From assembly GCA_004563195.1 (NCBI GenBank), contig SFTJ01000073.1:1-10514 (forward strand): a stretch of DNA of 10,514 bases, in the 5' to 3' direction. The notes under the pieces were generated by a model. The model did not search any database, was not told where the DNA came from, and saw only the letters and a list, made by a program, of their open reading frames with translations. Of the stretch, positions 1 to 6,904 are shown piece by piece. The DNA is from a bacterium. Lineage in GTDB: Bacteria > Bacteroidota > Bacteroidia > Bacteroidales > Muribaculaceae. The position numbers and the translations under genes were made by a program. Position 1 is the stretch's first letter; each line of letters opens with the position of its first letter.

Positions 1-435
1 CGCCAGCACGAGTTGTTTGTAAAAGCACTTCTCACCTCAAAGCGTCGCGGCTTGAAAAACAAGCTTAAGGACTATGGCCGAGCATATTTCAACCGCTCGA
101 TTCACCGCCGTCTACGCGGCGACGATGCTGGATACCGCCCTGCTTGCGGCGCCCTCACCGACTTCTTCTTCATCGACCCTTGGGGAAATGTTTCGCCATG
201 CAACGGCTCTTGCGAAGAATGGGTAATCGGCAACATTAAAGAAGATTCTTTCGAGAACATCATGAATAGCGACAAAGCAAAGGAAGCTCTCGAAAAGGTG
301 AAGAATTGCAAGCGAAATTGTGCCTTTATTGTCACAGAACGCCATGATATGCTTCGCCGCCCGTGGATTCCAATCAAGTGGATTCTTCGTAACAAATGGC
401 GTATTCGCAAAGGACAAGACCTTTGTTGGGATTAA
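1..435 (+). CDS. Radical SAM/SPASM-domain protein, C-terminal part (partial)
   Basis: The reading frame is open to the left edge, so this is only the C-terminal 144 codons; the TTG at 13 is not a credible start. A cysteine-rich block is visible: CGALTDFFFIDPWG, a Cys in VSPCNGSC and the pair CKRNC. This is the usual layout of a SPASM domain, which binds an auxiliary iron-sulfur cluster at the end of radical SAM enzymes. The sequence GNIKEDSFENIM also fits, as SPASM domains commonly carry G-N-I-x-E-x-S/D-F-x-x-I/L after the first cysteines. The catalytic CxxxCxxC domain would lie outside the window. The protein ends with basic, tryptophan-rich residues. The following glycosyltransferase starts 20 bp downstream on the same strand, so the two are probably cotranscribed in a polysaccharide or glycoconjugate cluster. 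The substrate cannot be inferred. Family call fairly sure, function unknown. Confidence 0.8.
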   Translation, partial: RQHELFVKALLTSKRRGLKNKLKDYGRAYFNRSIHRRLRGDDAGYRPACGALTDFFFIDPWGNVSPCNGSCEEWVIGNIKEDSFENIMNSDKAKEALEKVKNCKRNCAFIVTERHDMLRRPWIPIKWILRNKWRIRKGQDLCWD

Positions 436-455
436 TAGTGCACTATTCCTTAACA

Positions 456-1529
456 ATGAAAACAATTGCAGTCATAGGAATAAGAGGATTACCCGGCATC
501 CAAGGTGGCGTGGAAATGCATAGCGAGAACCTTTATCCACTTATGCAAAACGTTAGTATTCGAGTATATCGTCGCAAACCATATTTAACTAAATTATCGC
601 ACAAACATTTCGGGAACATTGAGTTTGTCGACCTTCCATCGACTCGAATAAAGGGTTTTGAAGCAGTTTTTCACACACTCCTGTGCGTGATTCACATTCT
701 GTTTCATCGCCCAGACTATGTGCATATTCACAACATTGGCCCGGGCATGTTTGCGCCCTTACTTCGCATTGCTGGCATAAAAACAGTTATGACCTACCAC
801 AGCCCCAACTACGAACACAAAAAATGGGGTTTTTTTGCACGCAACATCCTGCGCTTCAGCGAATTTCTTTCGCTAAACTCTGTCAACAAAGTGATTTTTG
901 TCAACAAATTTCAGATGGCAAAATATTCTGATAGAATCCAGAAAAAATCCATCTTCATTCCAAACGGGATTGTAGCGACCGAGCCAACCACAGCGACTTC
1001 TTTTATTGAGCAAATTGGCATAAAGCCTAACGAATATATCTTGGCTGTTGGAAGACTAACGCCGGAAAAAGGTTTTGAGCATTTGGTGGAGGCCGTTAAC
1101 CAAATCGATGACATTAAACACCTTGTTATTGCCGGCGCCTGCGACCATGACGCACATTATTTTAACCTATTAAAATCACTCGACATACACAAGAAAGTGG
1201 TGTTCACAGGTTTCACATTCGGCAACAATCTGGCACAATTATATTCGCATGCGCGCATGTATGTCCTATCGTCGGTAAACGAAGGCTTCCCTTTGGTACT
1301 ACTCGAAGCAATGAATTATTCATTACCGATTGTCGCAACCGACATTCCTGCAACACATCTCGTTGAGCTCCCAGCCGAATCCTACGTAGAAAAAGCAAAT
1401 CCACAATCGCTTGCTCTTGGCATTCACCAGATGCTGAAAAATCCCATCGGAAGAATACACTATGACCTCAGCGAATACAACTGGCATAGCATCGCTAATC
1501 AAACCCTGCAAACCATACAATCAATTTAG
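456..1529 (+). CDS. GT4-family glycosyltransferase
   Basis: A 357-residue protein with the two Rossmann domains of a GT-B enzyme. The N-terminus carries VIGIRGLPGIQGGVE (about residues 6-20), a glycine-rich loop typical of DUF1972-like and related GT4 enzymes that transfer sugars in exopolysaccharide or O-antigen assembly. The C-terminal half has AVGRLTPEKGF and the acid pair of the nucleotide-sugar site, EGFPLVLLE, with Glu276 and Glu284 in the EX7E spacing. No signal peptide or membrane segment stands out, so a cytoplasmic or membrane-associated enzyme is expected. I chose ATG 456 because homology-like sequence begins there; an upstream ATG at 396 would overlap the preceding gene and add 20 residues of no recognisable character. 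Donor and acceptor sugars cannot be read from the sequence. The gene ends before a hairpin that separates it from convergent ychF. Confidence 0.9.
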   Translation: MKTIAVIGIRGLPGIQGGVEMHSENLYPLMQNVSIRVYRRKPYLTKLSHKHFGNIEFVDLPSTRIKGFEAVFHTLLCVIHILFHRPDYVHIHNIGPGMFAPLLRIAGIKTVMTYHSPNYEHKKWGFFARNILRFSEFLSLNSVNKVIFVNKFQMAKYSDRIQKKSIFIPNGIVATEPTTATSFIEQIGIKPNEYILAVGRLTPEKGFEHLVEAVNQIDDIKHLVIAGACDHDAHYFNLLKSLDIHKKVVFTGFTFGNNLAQLYSHARMYVLSSVNEGFPLVLLEAMNYSLPIVATDIPATHLVELPAESYVEKANPQSLALGIHQMLKNPIGRIHYDLSEYNWHSIANQTLQTIQSI

Positions 1530-1552
1530 CCGACTACACCACTCACAGAAAA

Positions 1553-1594
1553 GCTCTCGGAGAATGAATACACCTTCTCGGAGAGCCTTTGCAA
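1553..1594. terminator. Hairpin between convergent genes, probable bidirectional terminator
   Basis: GCTCTCGGAGAA (1553-1564) pairs with TTCTCGGAGAGC (1575-1586) at 11 of 12 positions around a 10-nt loop. On the minus strand the stem is followed by TTTT, on the plus strand by CTTTGCAATTATT. It lies between the ends of the glycosyltransferase (+) and ychF (-), so it probably ends both transcripts. Confidence 0.7.
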
Positions 1595-1640
1595 TTATTA
1601 TCAATCCTTATAAGCGCTTCGCCACAGGCGCAAGCATATT

Positions 1641-2744
1641 TTACACATTGAATCGGAAGTGCATGATATCGCCGTCTTGCACCACATATTCTTTGCCTTC
1701 TACGCCCATCTTACCGGCTTCTTTCACTGCCGCTTCGCTGCCGTAAGCTATGTAATCTTCATATTTTATCACCTCGGCACGGATAAAGCCTCGCTCAAAG
1801 TCGCTGTGAATAACGCCTGCACATTGTGGTGCCTTGCTGCCTTTCTTGTAGGTCCACGCACGCACTTCATCGGGACCTGCTGTGAGGAATGTCTCAAGGT
1901 CGAGCAGCGCATAAGCGGCCTTAATCAAGCGGCTCACTCCGCTCTCGGTGAGTCCCATCTCTTCGAGGAACATCTGGCGCTCTTCGTAGGTGTCGAACTC
2001 GGCTATTTCCGACTCGGTCTTGGCTGCCACCACCAGTATCTCGGCATTTTCTTCCTTCACGGCTTCGCGCACGGCATCCACATATTTGTTGCCGGTCACT
2101 GCGCTTGCCTCATCCACGTTGCACACATAGAGCACGGGCTTGTTGGTAAGCAAAAACAGGTCGTGAGCTATCTTTTGGTCGTCCTTGGTTTCTAATGTAA
2201 CGGTTCGGGCTGCCTTGCCTTGCTCGAGTGCTTCCTTAAAGCGCTTATATACTTCCCACTGTTGCTTGGCTTGCTTGTCGCCGCCGGTTTGCGCCTGCTT
2301 TGCCACCTTGTTGATGCGAGCATCTATGGTTTCGAGGTCCTTCAGCTGCAGCTCGTAGTCGATAATCTCTTTGTCGCGAACCGGGTCGACCGAACCGTCG
2401 ACGTGGGTGATATTATCGTCGTCGAAGCAGCGCAACACGTGGATTATGGCATCGGTCTCGCGTATGTTGGCGAGGAACTTATTGCCCAGACCTTCGCCCT
2501 TCGAAGCGCCCTTCACCAGGCCGGCTATGTCCACTATCTCCACTGTGGTGGGTATCACGCGCTGTGGCTTGCATATTTCTGCCAATTTATTGAGTCGTTC
2601 GTCGGGAACGGTTATCACGCCCACATTGGGCTCGATGGTGCAAAACGGAAAGTTGGCCGACTGGGCCTTTGCGTTTGATAAACAATTAAATAGTGTAGAC
2701 TTGCCCACATTAGGCAACCCTACTATACCGCATTGAAGTGCCAT
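1641..2744 (-). CDS. ychF: Obg-like ATPase YchF (redox-regulated, ribosome-associated)
   Basis: A 367-residue protein of the TRAFAC class, essentially full length for the family. The P-loop GLPNVGKST is at residues 9-17, the switch-II motif DIAG at 72-75, and the G4 position reads NVDE (209-212) rather than NKxD. The changed G4 motif is the family hallmark and explains why YchF/OLA1 proteins prefer ATP over GTP. A coiled-coil insertion follows (about 130-180), and the C-terminus (about 280-365, ending in DIMHFRFNV) is a TGS domain. In studied bacteria YchF binds ribosomes and modulates stress responses and translation of leaderless messages. The start ATG (complement of 2742-2744) precedes the P-loop at the usual distance. 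It has its own consensus promoter 40-75 bp upstream and converges on the glycosyltransferase, so it is likely a single-gene housekeeping unit. Confidence 0.98.
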   Translation of the reverse strand: MALQCGIVGLPNVGKSTLFNCLSNAKAQSANFPFCTIEPNVGVITVPDERLNKLAEICKPQRVIPTTVEIVDIAGLVKGASKGEGLGNKFLANIRETDAIIHVLRCFDDDNITHVDGSVDPVRDKEIIDYELQLKDLETIDARINKVAKQAQTGGDKQAKQQWEVYKRFKEALEQGKAARTVTLETKDDQKIAHDLFLLTNKPVLYVCNVDEASAVTGNKYVDAVREAVKEENAEILVVAAKTESEIAEFDTYEERQMFLEEMGLTESGVSRLIKAAYALLDLETFLTAGPDEVRAWTYKKGSKAPQCAGVIHSDFERGFIRAEVIKYEDYIAYGSEAAVKEAGKMGVEGKEYVVQDGDIMHFRFNV

Positions 2745-2786
2745 TAAATATCTTCTTTCTTTTTGATTTTATTTTCTTTATGGGTG

Positions 2787-2818
2787 CAAAGATACTGCAA
2801 ATTTGGTAATGCACCAAA
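2787..2818 (-). promoter_or_regulatory. Consensus Bacteroidetes promoter for ychF
   Basis: On the minus strand TTTG (complement of 2815-2818), a 20-nt spacer and TATCTTTG (complement of 2787-2794) match the sigma-ABfr consensus TTTG-N19-21-TAnnTTTG exactly. Transcription would start near 2780, giving a leader of about 36 nt before the ychF ATG. Confidence 0.85.
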
Positions 2819-2867
2819 TTTTCACTTTCGCCTTTGCTCCTTTACCGTCACTCACCGATAGCGCGCA

Positions 2868-3050
2868 TCACCAAAAACGGTTCTGCTCCGGGGAGTATTC
2901 AAAACCGGCTTCGGCAAGCTTTTTCACAAGCCACTCTCTGTCGATATCGAGGTCGTCGCACAAGGCATCGAGAGTGGCGTAGCGGTCACGCAGCTTCATA
3001 TTGATGAAACTCATCAGCATCATTGCATCTTTGGGCAGATTTTCGTTCAT
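2868..3050 (-). CDS. DUF4250 domain protein
   Basis: A 60-residue protein that fills the whole DUF4250 family, a short family of unknown function in Bacteroidetes and Firmicutes. Recognisable features are the N-terminal LPKDAMMLMSFINMKLRD block, the acidic run LCDDLDID and the C-terminal GFEYSPEQNRFW. The predicted fold is all-helical with a short C-terminal strand; the spacing is reminiscent of a small helix-turn-helix, but no DNA-binding role is established. It lies upstream of ychF on the same strand, with a 123-bp gap that contains the ychF promoter, so it need not be in the same operon. No consensus promoter is obvious in front of it. Family assignment is from memory of the family's motif pattern. 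Confidence 0.85.
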   Translation of the reverse strand: MNENLPKDAMMLMSFINMKLRDRYATLDALCDDLDIDREWLVKKLAEAGFEYSPEQNRFW

Positions 3051-3263
3051 ATTCTATAATATTCTGATTTTTCGATTGCTTTTTAGTTGTTATCTACTCT
3101 CTATATAACGCAATCATCCCCTCTCGTAGTATGTGCCGCTTTTTAAATAAAATCGCACTTAGGCTTATTTATATTGATATTTATACAATTTTCAATACAC
3201 ATTTTTTCTTACTCGGGTGGCAATTATGCACTCTCCATTGCGCGTCACAAACAAAAAATTCAC

Positions 3264-3271
3264 TATTTTTG
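3264..3271 (+). promoter_or_regulatory. -7 element before the pseudouridine synthase gene
   Basis: TATTTTTG matches the Bacteroidetes -7 consensus TAnnTTTG. The best -33 match is TTG at 3238-3240 with a 23-nt spacer, longer than usual. Transcription from about 3278 would leave a 25-nt leader before ATG 3303 and exclude the in-frame ATG at 3174, so it helps decide the start. The remainder of 3051-3302 shows nothing else. Confidence 0.55.
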
Positions 3272-3302
3272 CCACATTATTAACCATTTCACCCGCTTGG
3301 CA

Positions 3303-4961
3303 ATGACAGTTGACCCGAAATTTCACTCTTTTGCCCGCACTGTGACAGCCGACCAACTGCCACCGCGCTTCACCTACCCTTTTTGCTACACTCCGCACCC
3401 GCTGTGCATCGAGGCTGCCGCGCTGCTTCGCGACTATATTTTGAGTCATCACCGTGGCGACGATGTTATTGCCGAACTCGATGAGGGCAAAATGCTGGGC
3501 GTGCTGGTGGTGCAGGACGCTGATGACCGAATCGGCTTCCTCGCAGCATTCTCGGGCAATCTGTGCCACAGCTGCAATCACCAATACTTTGTGCCGGCTG
3601 TCTACGACCTTCTCGACCCCGAGGGCGAATTTCGCAAAGGCGAAAATGCCATTTCGCTTATCAACAAGCGCATCTCGGCTTTGCAAAACGATGGCCGCCG
3701 AGCACTCCTCGCGCATCGCGTGGAGGAGGAGAAAGCGCGACTTACAGCTGAAATTGAGCGTTTTAGCCAAGCGATGAAGCAAGAGAAAAAGGAGCGCCAC
3801 ATGCTGCGCGCCGAGGGCAATCTATCGCCTGAGGTCGAAGCGGATATGATAGCACGAAGCCAATTTGCCAAAGCCGAGCTCAAGCGTCGCCGCCATGCCG
3901 CACAAGAGGCTATCGATGCGCTGCCCGAACTTGCCGAACTGCGTAGCCTCGACCACGAAATGGCTCAACTCAGCGCTCAGCGCAAATCGATGTCGGCTCA
4001 GTTGCAGAATCGTCTTTTCCAACTATTTGTAATGCGAAATGCTCGCGGCGAAACTGCTAACCTTGCCGACATATTCAGCCACACCACTCAGGGCATTCCA
4101 CCCGCCGGCGCCGGCGAATGTGCTGCGCCACGACTGCTGCAATATGCTTTTACTCACGGATTTAAGCCTCGCGCTATGGCTGAATTTTGGTGGGGCAAAT
4201 CGCCCGTTGCCGAGGTGCGCCACCATGGCGAATTCTATCCCGCTTGCCGCAGTAAGTGTTTGCCCATTCTCACTTTTATGATGCAGGGCTTGAGTGTCGA
4301 CCCTAATCCTCACGAAGCTGAGTCGGTACCCTCATCGCTCACCTTGCTCTACGACGATGCATATCTCAGCATAGTGGACAAACCTGCGGGCATGCTCACC
4401 GTGCCGGGTCGCATCGATGCCACATCGCTGCTGTCGCTCTATCAAAATATGTTCCCCGAGGCTTCGGGCCCGATGATAGTGCATCGCCTCGACATGGCAA
4501 CATCGGGCATTGTGCTGATAGCCAAGAATAAAGAGGTGCACAAGCACCTGCAAAGCCAGTTTGCCGACCGCCGCACCGCTAAAATCTACGAGGCTCTGCT
4601 AGAAGGCATCGTGGCCGCCGACGAGGGCATAATCTCGCTACCCATTCGTCCCAACCCCGACGACCGCCCGCGGCAAATAGTGGACTGCATCAACGGCAAA
4701 GAGGCCATCACGCACTATCGCGTTATCGACCGAACCGCCACAGGCTGCACCCGCATTGAGTTTCACCCGATGACCGGCCGCACCCACCAGCTGCGACTAC
4801 ATTCTGCTCATCAGCAAGGCCTCGGCTGCCCCATCGTGGGCGACACATTATATGGCAGGCACTCCAATGGCACTCGTCTGTGCCTGCACGCCCGTAGCCT
4901 CACATTCACCCACCCCATCACCGGCAAAGCGATTACCATATCCTCACCCACCCCATTCTGA
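3303..4961 (+). CDS. RluA-family RNA pseudouridine synthase with long N-terminal extension
   Basis: A 552-residue protein. The C-terminal part (from about residue 345) is a complete RluA-type catalytic domain: VDKPAGMLTVPG, then HRLDMATSG with the catalytic aspartate Asp397, and the late motif GRTHQLRLH (492-500). It should isomerise uridine to pseudouridine in rRNA or tRNA. The S4 domain of many RluA enzymes is not seen. Instead about 345 residues precede the catalytic domain: a conserved block around GKMLGVLVVQDADDRIGFLAAFSGN (in part), a strongly charged coiled coil (about 132-240), then a segment with AMAEFWWGKSP. This long architecture occurs in other Bacteroidetes and some gammaproteobacterial homologues, so it is not a cloning or assembly artefact. 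ATG 3303 is chosen because a -7 element lies just before it; the frame extends to 3174 but that stretch is AT-rich and upstream of the likely transcript start. The stop codon lies inside a 56-bp tandem repeat. The RNA target is unknown. Confidence 0.93.
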   Translation: MTVDPKFHSFARTVTADQLPPRFTYPFCYTPHPLCIEAAALLRDYILSHHRGDDVIAELDEGKMLGVLVVQDADDRIGFLAAFSGNLCHSCNHQYFVPAVYDLLDPEGEFRKGENAISLINKRISALQNDGRRALLAHRVEEEKARLTAEIERFSQAMKQEKKERHMLRAEGNLSPEVEADMIARSQFAKAELKRRRHAAQEAIDALPELAELRSLDHEMAQLSAQRKSMSAQLQNRLFQLFVMRNARGETANLADIFSHTTQGIPPAGAGECAAPRLLQYAFTHGFKPRAMAEFWWGKSPVAEVRHHGEFYPACRSKCLPILTFMMQGLSVDPNPHEAESVPSSLTLLYDDAYLSIVDKPAGMLTVPGRIDATSLLSLYQNMFPEASGPMIVHRLDMATSGIVLIAKNKEVHKHLQSQFADRRTAKIYEALLEGIVAADEGIISLPIRPNPDDRPRQIVDCINGKEAITHYRVIDRTATGCTRIEFHPMTGRTHQLRLHSAHQQGLGCPIVGDTLYGRHSNGTRLCLHARSLTFTHPITGKAITISSPTPF

Positions 4962-5072
4962 CAGCCGTTTTTCATTGAGCACAGCAGCCAAATCTCAGCA
5001 GCCGCCCACCATTCTGACGACCGTTCTTCATTGAGCACTACAGCCAAATCTCAGCAGCCGACCACCCCATTC
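4955..5072. repeat. Degenerate 56-bp tandem repeat overlapping a stop codon
   Basis: Copy 1 (core 4955-5004) and copy 2 (core 5011-5060) start with ATTCTGAC and end with CTCAGCAGCCG; 45 of 50 core bases agree and the period is 56 bp. A third partial copy (ACCACCCCATTC) ends near 5072. The TGA of the pseudouridine synthase gene is the TGA in copy 1, so copy 2 looks like a duplicated gene end plus its 3' flank. It is noncoding as far as I can see. Confidence 0.85.
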
Positions 5073-5157
5073 AAGAGCATCTTACGGCACCGAACACCCA
5101 TCCAAAGCACCTTTTTTGCCCATTTTTGCAAGAAAAAAGCATTTTTTTCGGGTAATA

Positions 5158-5189
5158 TTTGTCTATTTAAAATAAAAGCAGTACCTTTG
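5158..5189 (+). promoter_or_regulatory. Consensus Bacteroidetes promoter for tRNA-Lys
   Basis: TTTG (5158-5161), a 20-nt spacer and TACCTTTG (5182-5189) match the consensus exactly. Transcription would begin near 5196, ten bases before the mature tRNA 5' end. From 5073 to 5157 I see only T-rich and A-rich tracts. Confidence 0.85.
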
Positions 5190-5205
5190 CATCACTTTTG
5201 AAGGA

Positions 5206-5278
5206 GATTCGCTAGCTCAGCAGGTAGAGCATCACACTTTTAATGTGGGGGTCCTGGGTTCGAGCCCCAGGCGGATCA
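5206..5278 (+). tRNA. tRNA-Lys (anticodon TTT)
   Basis: A 73-nt cloverleaf can be folded completely. The acceptor arms GATTCGC and GCGGATC pair with one G-U; the D arm is GCTC/GAGC; the anticodon stem TCACA/TGTGG encloses loop CTTTTAA with anticodon TTT at 5239-5241; the variable loop is 5 nt; the T arm CTGGG/CCCAG encloses TTCGAGC; the discriminator base is A (5278). CCA is not encoded. A tyrosine integrase begins 480 bp downstream, so the 3' half is the likely attachment site of the element to the right. Confidence 0.97.
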
Positions 5279-5280
5279 CT

Positions 5281-5309
5281 AAAGGGTCACAATTTTGTGG
5301 CCCTTTTTT
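5281..5309 (+). terminator. Rho-independent terminator after tRNA-Lys
   Basis: AAAGGGTCACAA (5281-5292) pairs with TTGTGGCCCTTT (5295-5306) through 12 positions with one G-U and a very short loop. The descending arm runs into six T residues (5304-5309). It follows the tRNA by two bases. If integration was into the tRNA 3' end, this terminator is either part of the attachment identity block or brought by the element. Confidence 0.85.
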
Positions 5310-5338
5310 CGTGTCCGTAAGTGACTGATGTGCAAGTG

Positions 5339-5434
5339 TTAGCAATTTTATAAAATCTTGATTTAGAAAGATTTAGCACAAACCGCGTTTCCTGCCGATA
5401 GCCAAAGTTAGCATTTGTTAGTTCGGAATTAGCA
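5339..5434 (+). repeat. Four direct TTAGCA repeats around a promoter
   Basis: TTAGCA occurs at 5339-5344, 5373-5378, 5408-5413 and 5429-5434, and inverted (TGCTAA) at 5591-5596. Start-to-start distances are 34, 35 and 21 bp, close to whole or one-third turns of the helix. Two copies flank the -33 TTTG of the promoter at 5414-5445. They may bind the integrase, an excisionase or a repressor; which of these is not shown. Confidence 0.6.
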
Positions 5435-5445
5435 CATTATCTTTG
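5414..5445 (+). promoter_or_regulatory. Consensus promoter upstream of the integrase
   Basis: TTTG (5414-5417), a 20-nt spacer and TATCTTTG (5438-5445) are an exact match to the Bacteroidetes consensus. Transcription would start near 5452 and give a leader of about 300 nt before the integrase ATG. The promoter is embedded in TTAGCA and GTACCA repeats, so control by a protein bound to them is plausible. No better promoter is seen closer to the integrase. Confidence 0.7.
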
Positions 5446-5715
5446 GTACAGATTTCGTGAATGTACCACAAAAAAGTACCACAAATGTACCAGCTTTTCC
5501 ATCAAATATCAGCCGTTGTCTCTTGTCCCTGTCTTGCCATAGCGACCGGAGCCTGTTTTGAGTGCCAACTCTCTGGTATTTGCTATTTTGTGCTAAATGT
5601 TTCCAAAAGATTCGGGGCGTGCAACAGCCTTGTTGCCGGATGCGTTGGAATGGTATGTGGTACACGTGTGGTACATTTCCCGGAATTTGTGGTACACGCT
5701 TTTTCGTGTACCACA
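5442..5715. repeat. Array of GTACCACA / TGTGGTAC motifs, candidate integrase arm sites
   Basis: Eight copies of one motif lie in both orientations: TTTGGTACA (5442-5450), TGTACCACA (5462-5470), GTACCACA (5476-5483), GTACCAG (5487-5493), TGTGGTACAC (5656-5665), TGTGGTACA (5667-5675), TGTGGTACAC (5688-5697) and GTGTACCACA (5706-5715). They form two clusters of four, about 160 bp apart. The last two make a perfect 11-bp inverted repeat (TGTGGTACACG, 5688-5698, and its complement, 5705-5715) with a 6-base loop. Clusters of arm-type sites near the integrase gene are usual for tyrosine-recombinase elements; the assignment here is an inference. Between 5494 and 5655 I see nothing else clear, and the whole 5310-5757 stretch has no credible gene. 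Confidence 0.7.
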
Positions 5716-5757
5716 TCACGAGAAATTTTAATGTATCATTCTTAAAATCTTTTACTT

Positions 5758-6882
5758 ATGGCAGGAATACCACAGATCAAGATTGTTTTCGACCGCCGAA
5801 AGAAGGCATCGGCCGTCAACCCCGGCACCGTGGAGATCGAGGTGTCGTACAACCGTGAGCGCGTCCGTCTCTCCACCGGCGTGGCTGTACTCAAGCAGCA
5901 ATGGAACGGCAAGGAGGTGGTCAACCACCCTCAGGCCGACCATCTGAACGAACAGATACGCCGTGTCTATGACGGTCTCCATGAGAAGATGTCGTCCATA
6001 GCCTCGACAAAGGGCGAATACGACCTGTCGCTACTCAAAAAGGTGAAGAAAACGAAGTTGCAGGGTTCGTCGGCAAGTTTCCTCGACTGGCTGGAGGAAC
6101 GTATCGACATGCGCCCTGTCACGGAGTCAACCCGCAAGCAGCACAAGGTGATGCTCAAATGCCTGCGCGACTTCGGGCTGATACGCTTCTTCAGCGACCT
6201 CACCCCAAAGAATATCAGACTATGGGACGATTTCATACGCAAGCGTGTGACAGCCCAGGCCTCGGTTCATGGCTATCACAAACGCCTCAAACCCTATATT
6301 GTGGAGGCGATACAGTTTGAGAAGCTGGAGTCCAACCCATACGACGGCATGAGGATTTCGCGTGGAAAATCGGAGGGCATAAAATTCCTTACCGAAGAGG
6401 AGCGTGACCGTGTGGAAGCCCTCGAACTCTACGGCATGACCGAGAAAGTGCGCGATATGTTTATCTTCTCATGCTACACGGGGCTGGCGTACTCCGACCT
6501 TGTGAAGATCAAGAAGTCGGACGTGTTCAGGCAGGGCGAGGACTACTGCATACGAGACAAGCGTATGAAAACCGGTATGCCCTATACGATTGTACTGTTG
6601 CCTAAGGCGATAGCCATACTGAAAAAGTACAACTACAACCTCAATCTGATGAGCAACCAGAAATGCAACGACCAGTTGAAGATAATCGCCAACCTTGCCA
6701 AGCTGCACATCAACCTGACAATGCACGTCGGCCGCCACACGTTTGCGACGTGGGCGTTGACAAAAGGCGTGGGTATCGAGACTGTGAGCAAGATGCTCGC
6801 CCACTCCAACGTGGCAATGACTGAGAAATACGCCCATGTGCTTCAGACGAGTGTCATACAGGGCTTCGGTAAACTTAAATAA
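5758..6882 (+). CDS. int: Tyrosine recombinase / integrase
   Basis: A 374-residue site-specific recombinase of the Bacteroidetes type. The N-terminus (about 8-80) is an arm-DNA-binding domain (IKIVFDRRKK, LSTGVAVLKQQWNG), residues about 105-205 form the SAM-like core-binding domain, and about 215-370 the catalytic domain. Visible catalytic residues are Lys271 (MKTGMPY), His323 and Arg326 (HVGRH), His349 (LAHSN) and the nucleophile Tyr358 (TEKYAH). At the first arginine position the protein reads CYTGLAYSD, with Ala244. The same change from Arg is known in the CTnDOT integrase group (Ser there), so the protein may still be active. It should cut and join DNA at the tRNA-Lys attachment site, about 480 bp away. 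The AT-rich leader lacks a Shine-Dalgarno, as is common in this phylum. It converges on the repressor gene with 26 bp between the stops. Confidence 0.95.
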   Translation: MAGIPQIKIVFDRRKKASAVNPGTVEIEVSYNRERVRLSTGVAVLKQQWNGKEVVNHPQADHLNEQIRRVYDGLHEKMSSIASTKGEYDLSLLKKVKKTKLQGSSASFLDWLEERIDMRPVTESTRKQHKVMLKCLRDFGLIRFFSDLTPKNIRLWDDFIRKRVTAQASVHGYHKRLKPYIVEAIQFEKLESNPYDGMRISRGKSEGIKFLTEEERDRVEALELYGMTEKVRDMFIFSCYTGLAYSDLVKIKKSDVFRQGEDYCIRDKRMKTGMPYTIVLLPKAIAILKKYNYNLNLMSNQKCNDQLKIIANLAKLHINLTMHVGRHTFATWALTKGVGIETVSKMLAHSNVAMTEKYAHVLQTSVIQGFGKLK

Positions 6883-6904
6883 TCTCTACATTAACATTGG
6901 TGCA

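Noticed and set aside
396..455. Upstream ATG for the glycosyltransferase
   Set aside because: It overlaps the preceding gene by 40 bp and the family's N-terminal strand begins at 456.
3174..3302. Extension of the pseudouridine synthase to an ATG at 3174
   Set aside because: The stretch is AT-rich, includes the -7 element at 3264-3271, and adds residues unlike the family.
5111..5157. T-tract and A-tract pairing (CTTTTTT with AAAAAAG) as a terminator for the pseudouridine synthase gene
   Set aside because: Only seven A-T-rich pairs with a long loop; too weak to call, though it precedes another T run.
5461..5745. 94-codon plus-strand frame just after the promoter upstream of the integrase
   Set aside because: It runs through the GTACCACA repeats, is cysteine-rich without a pattern, and its residues follow the DNA repeats. 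It is better explained as an attachment/regulatory region.
5310..5760. CRISPR-like array from the repeated GTACCACA motif
   Set aside because: Units are too short, lie in both orientations and have irregular spacing; no cas gene is present.
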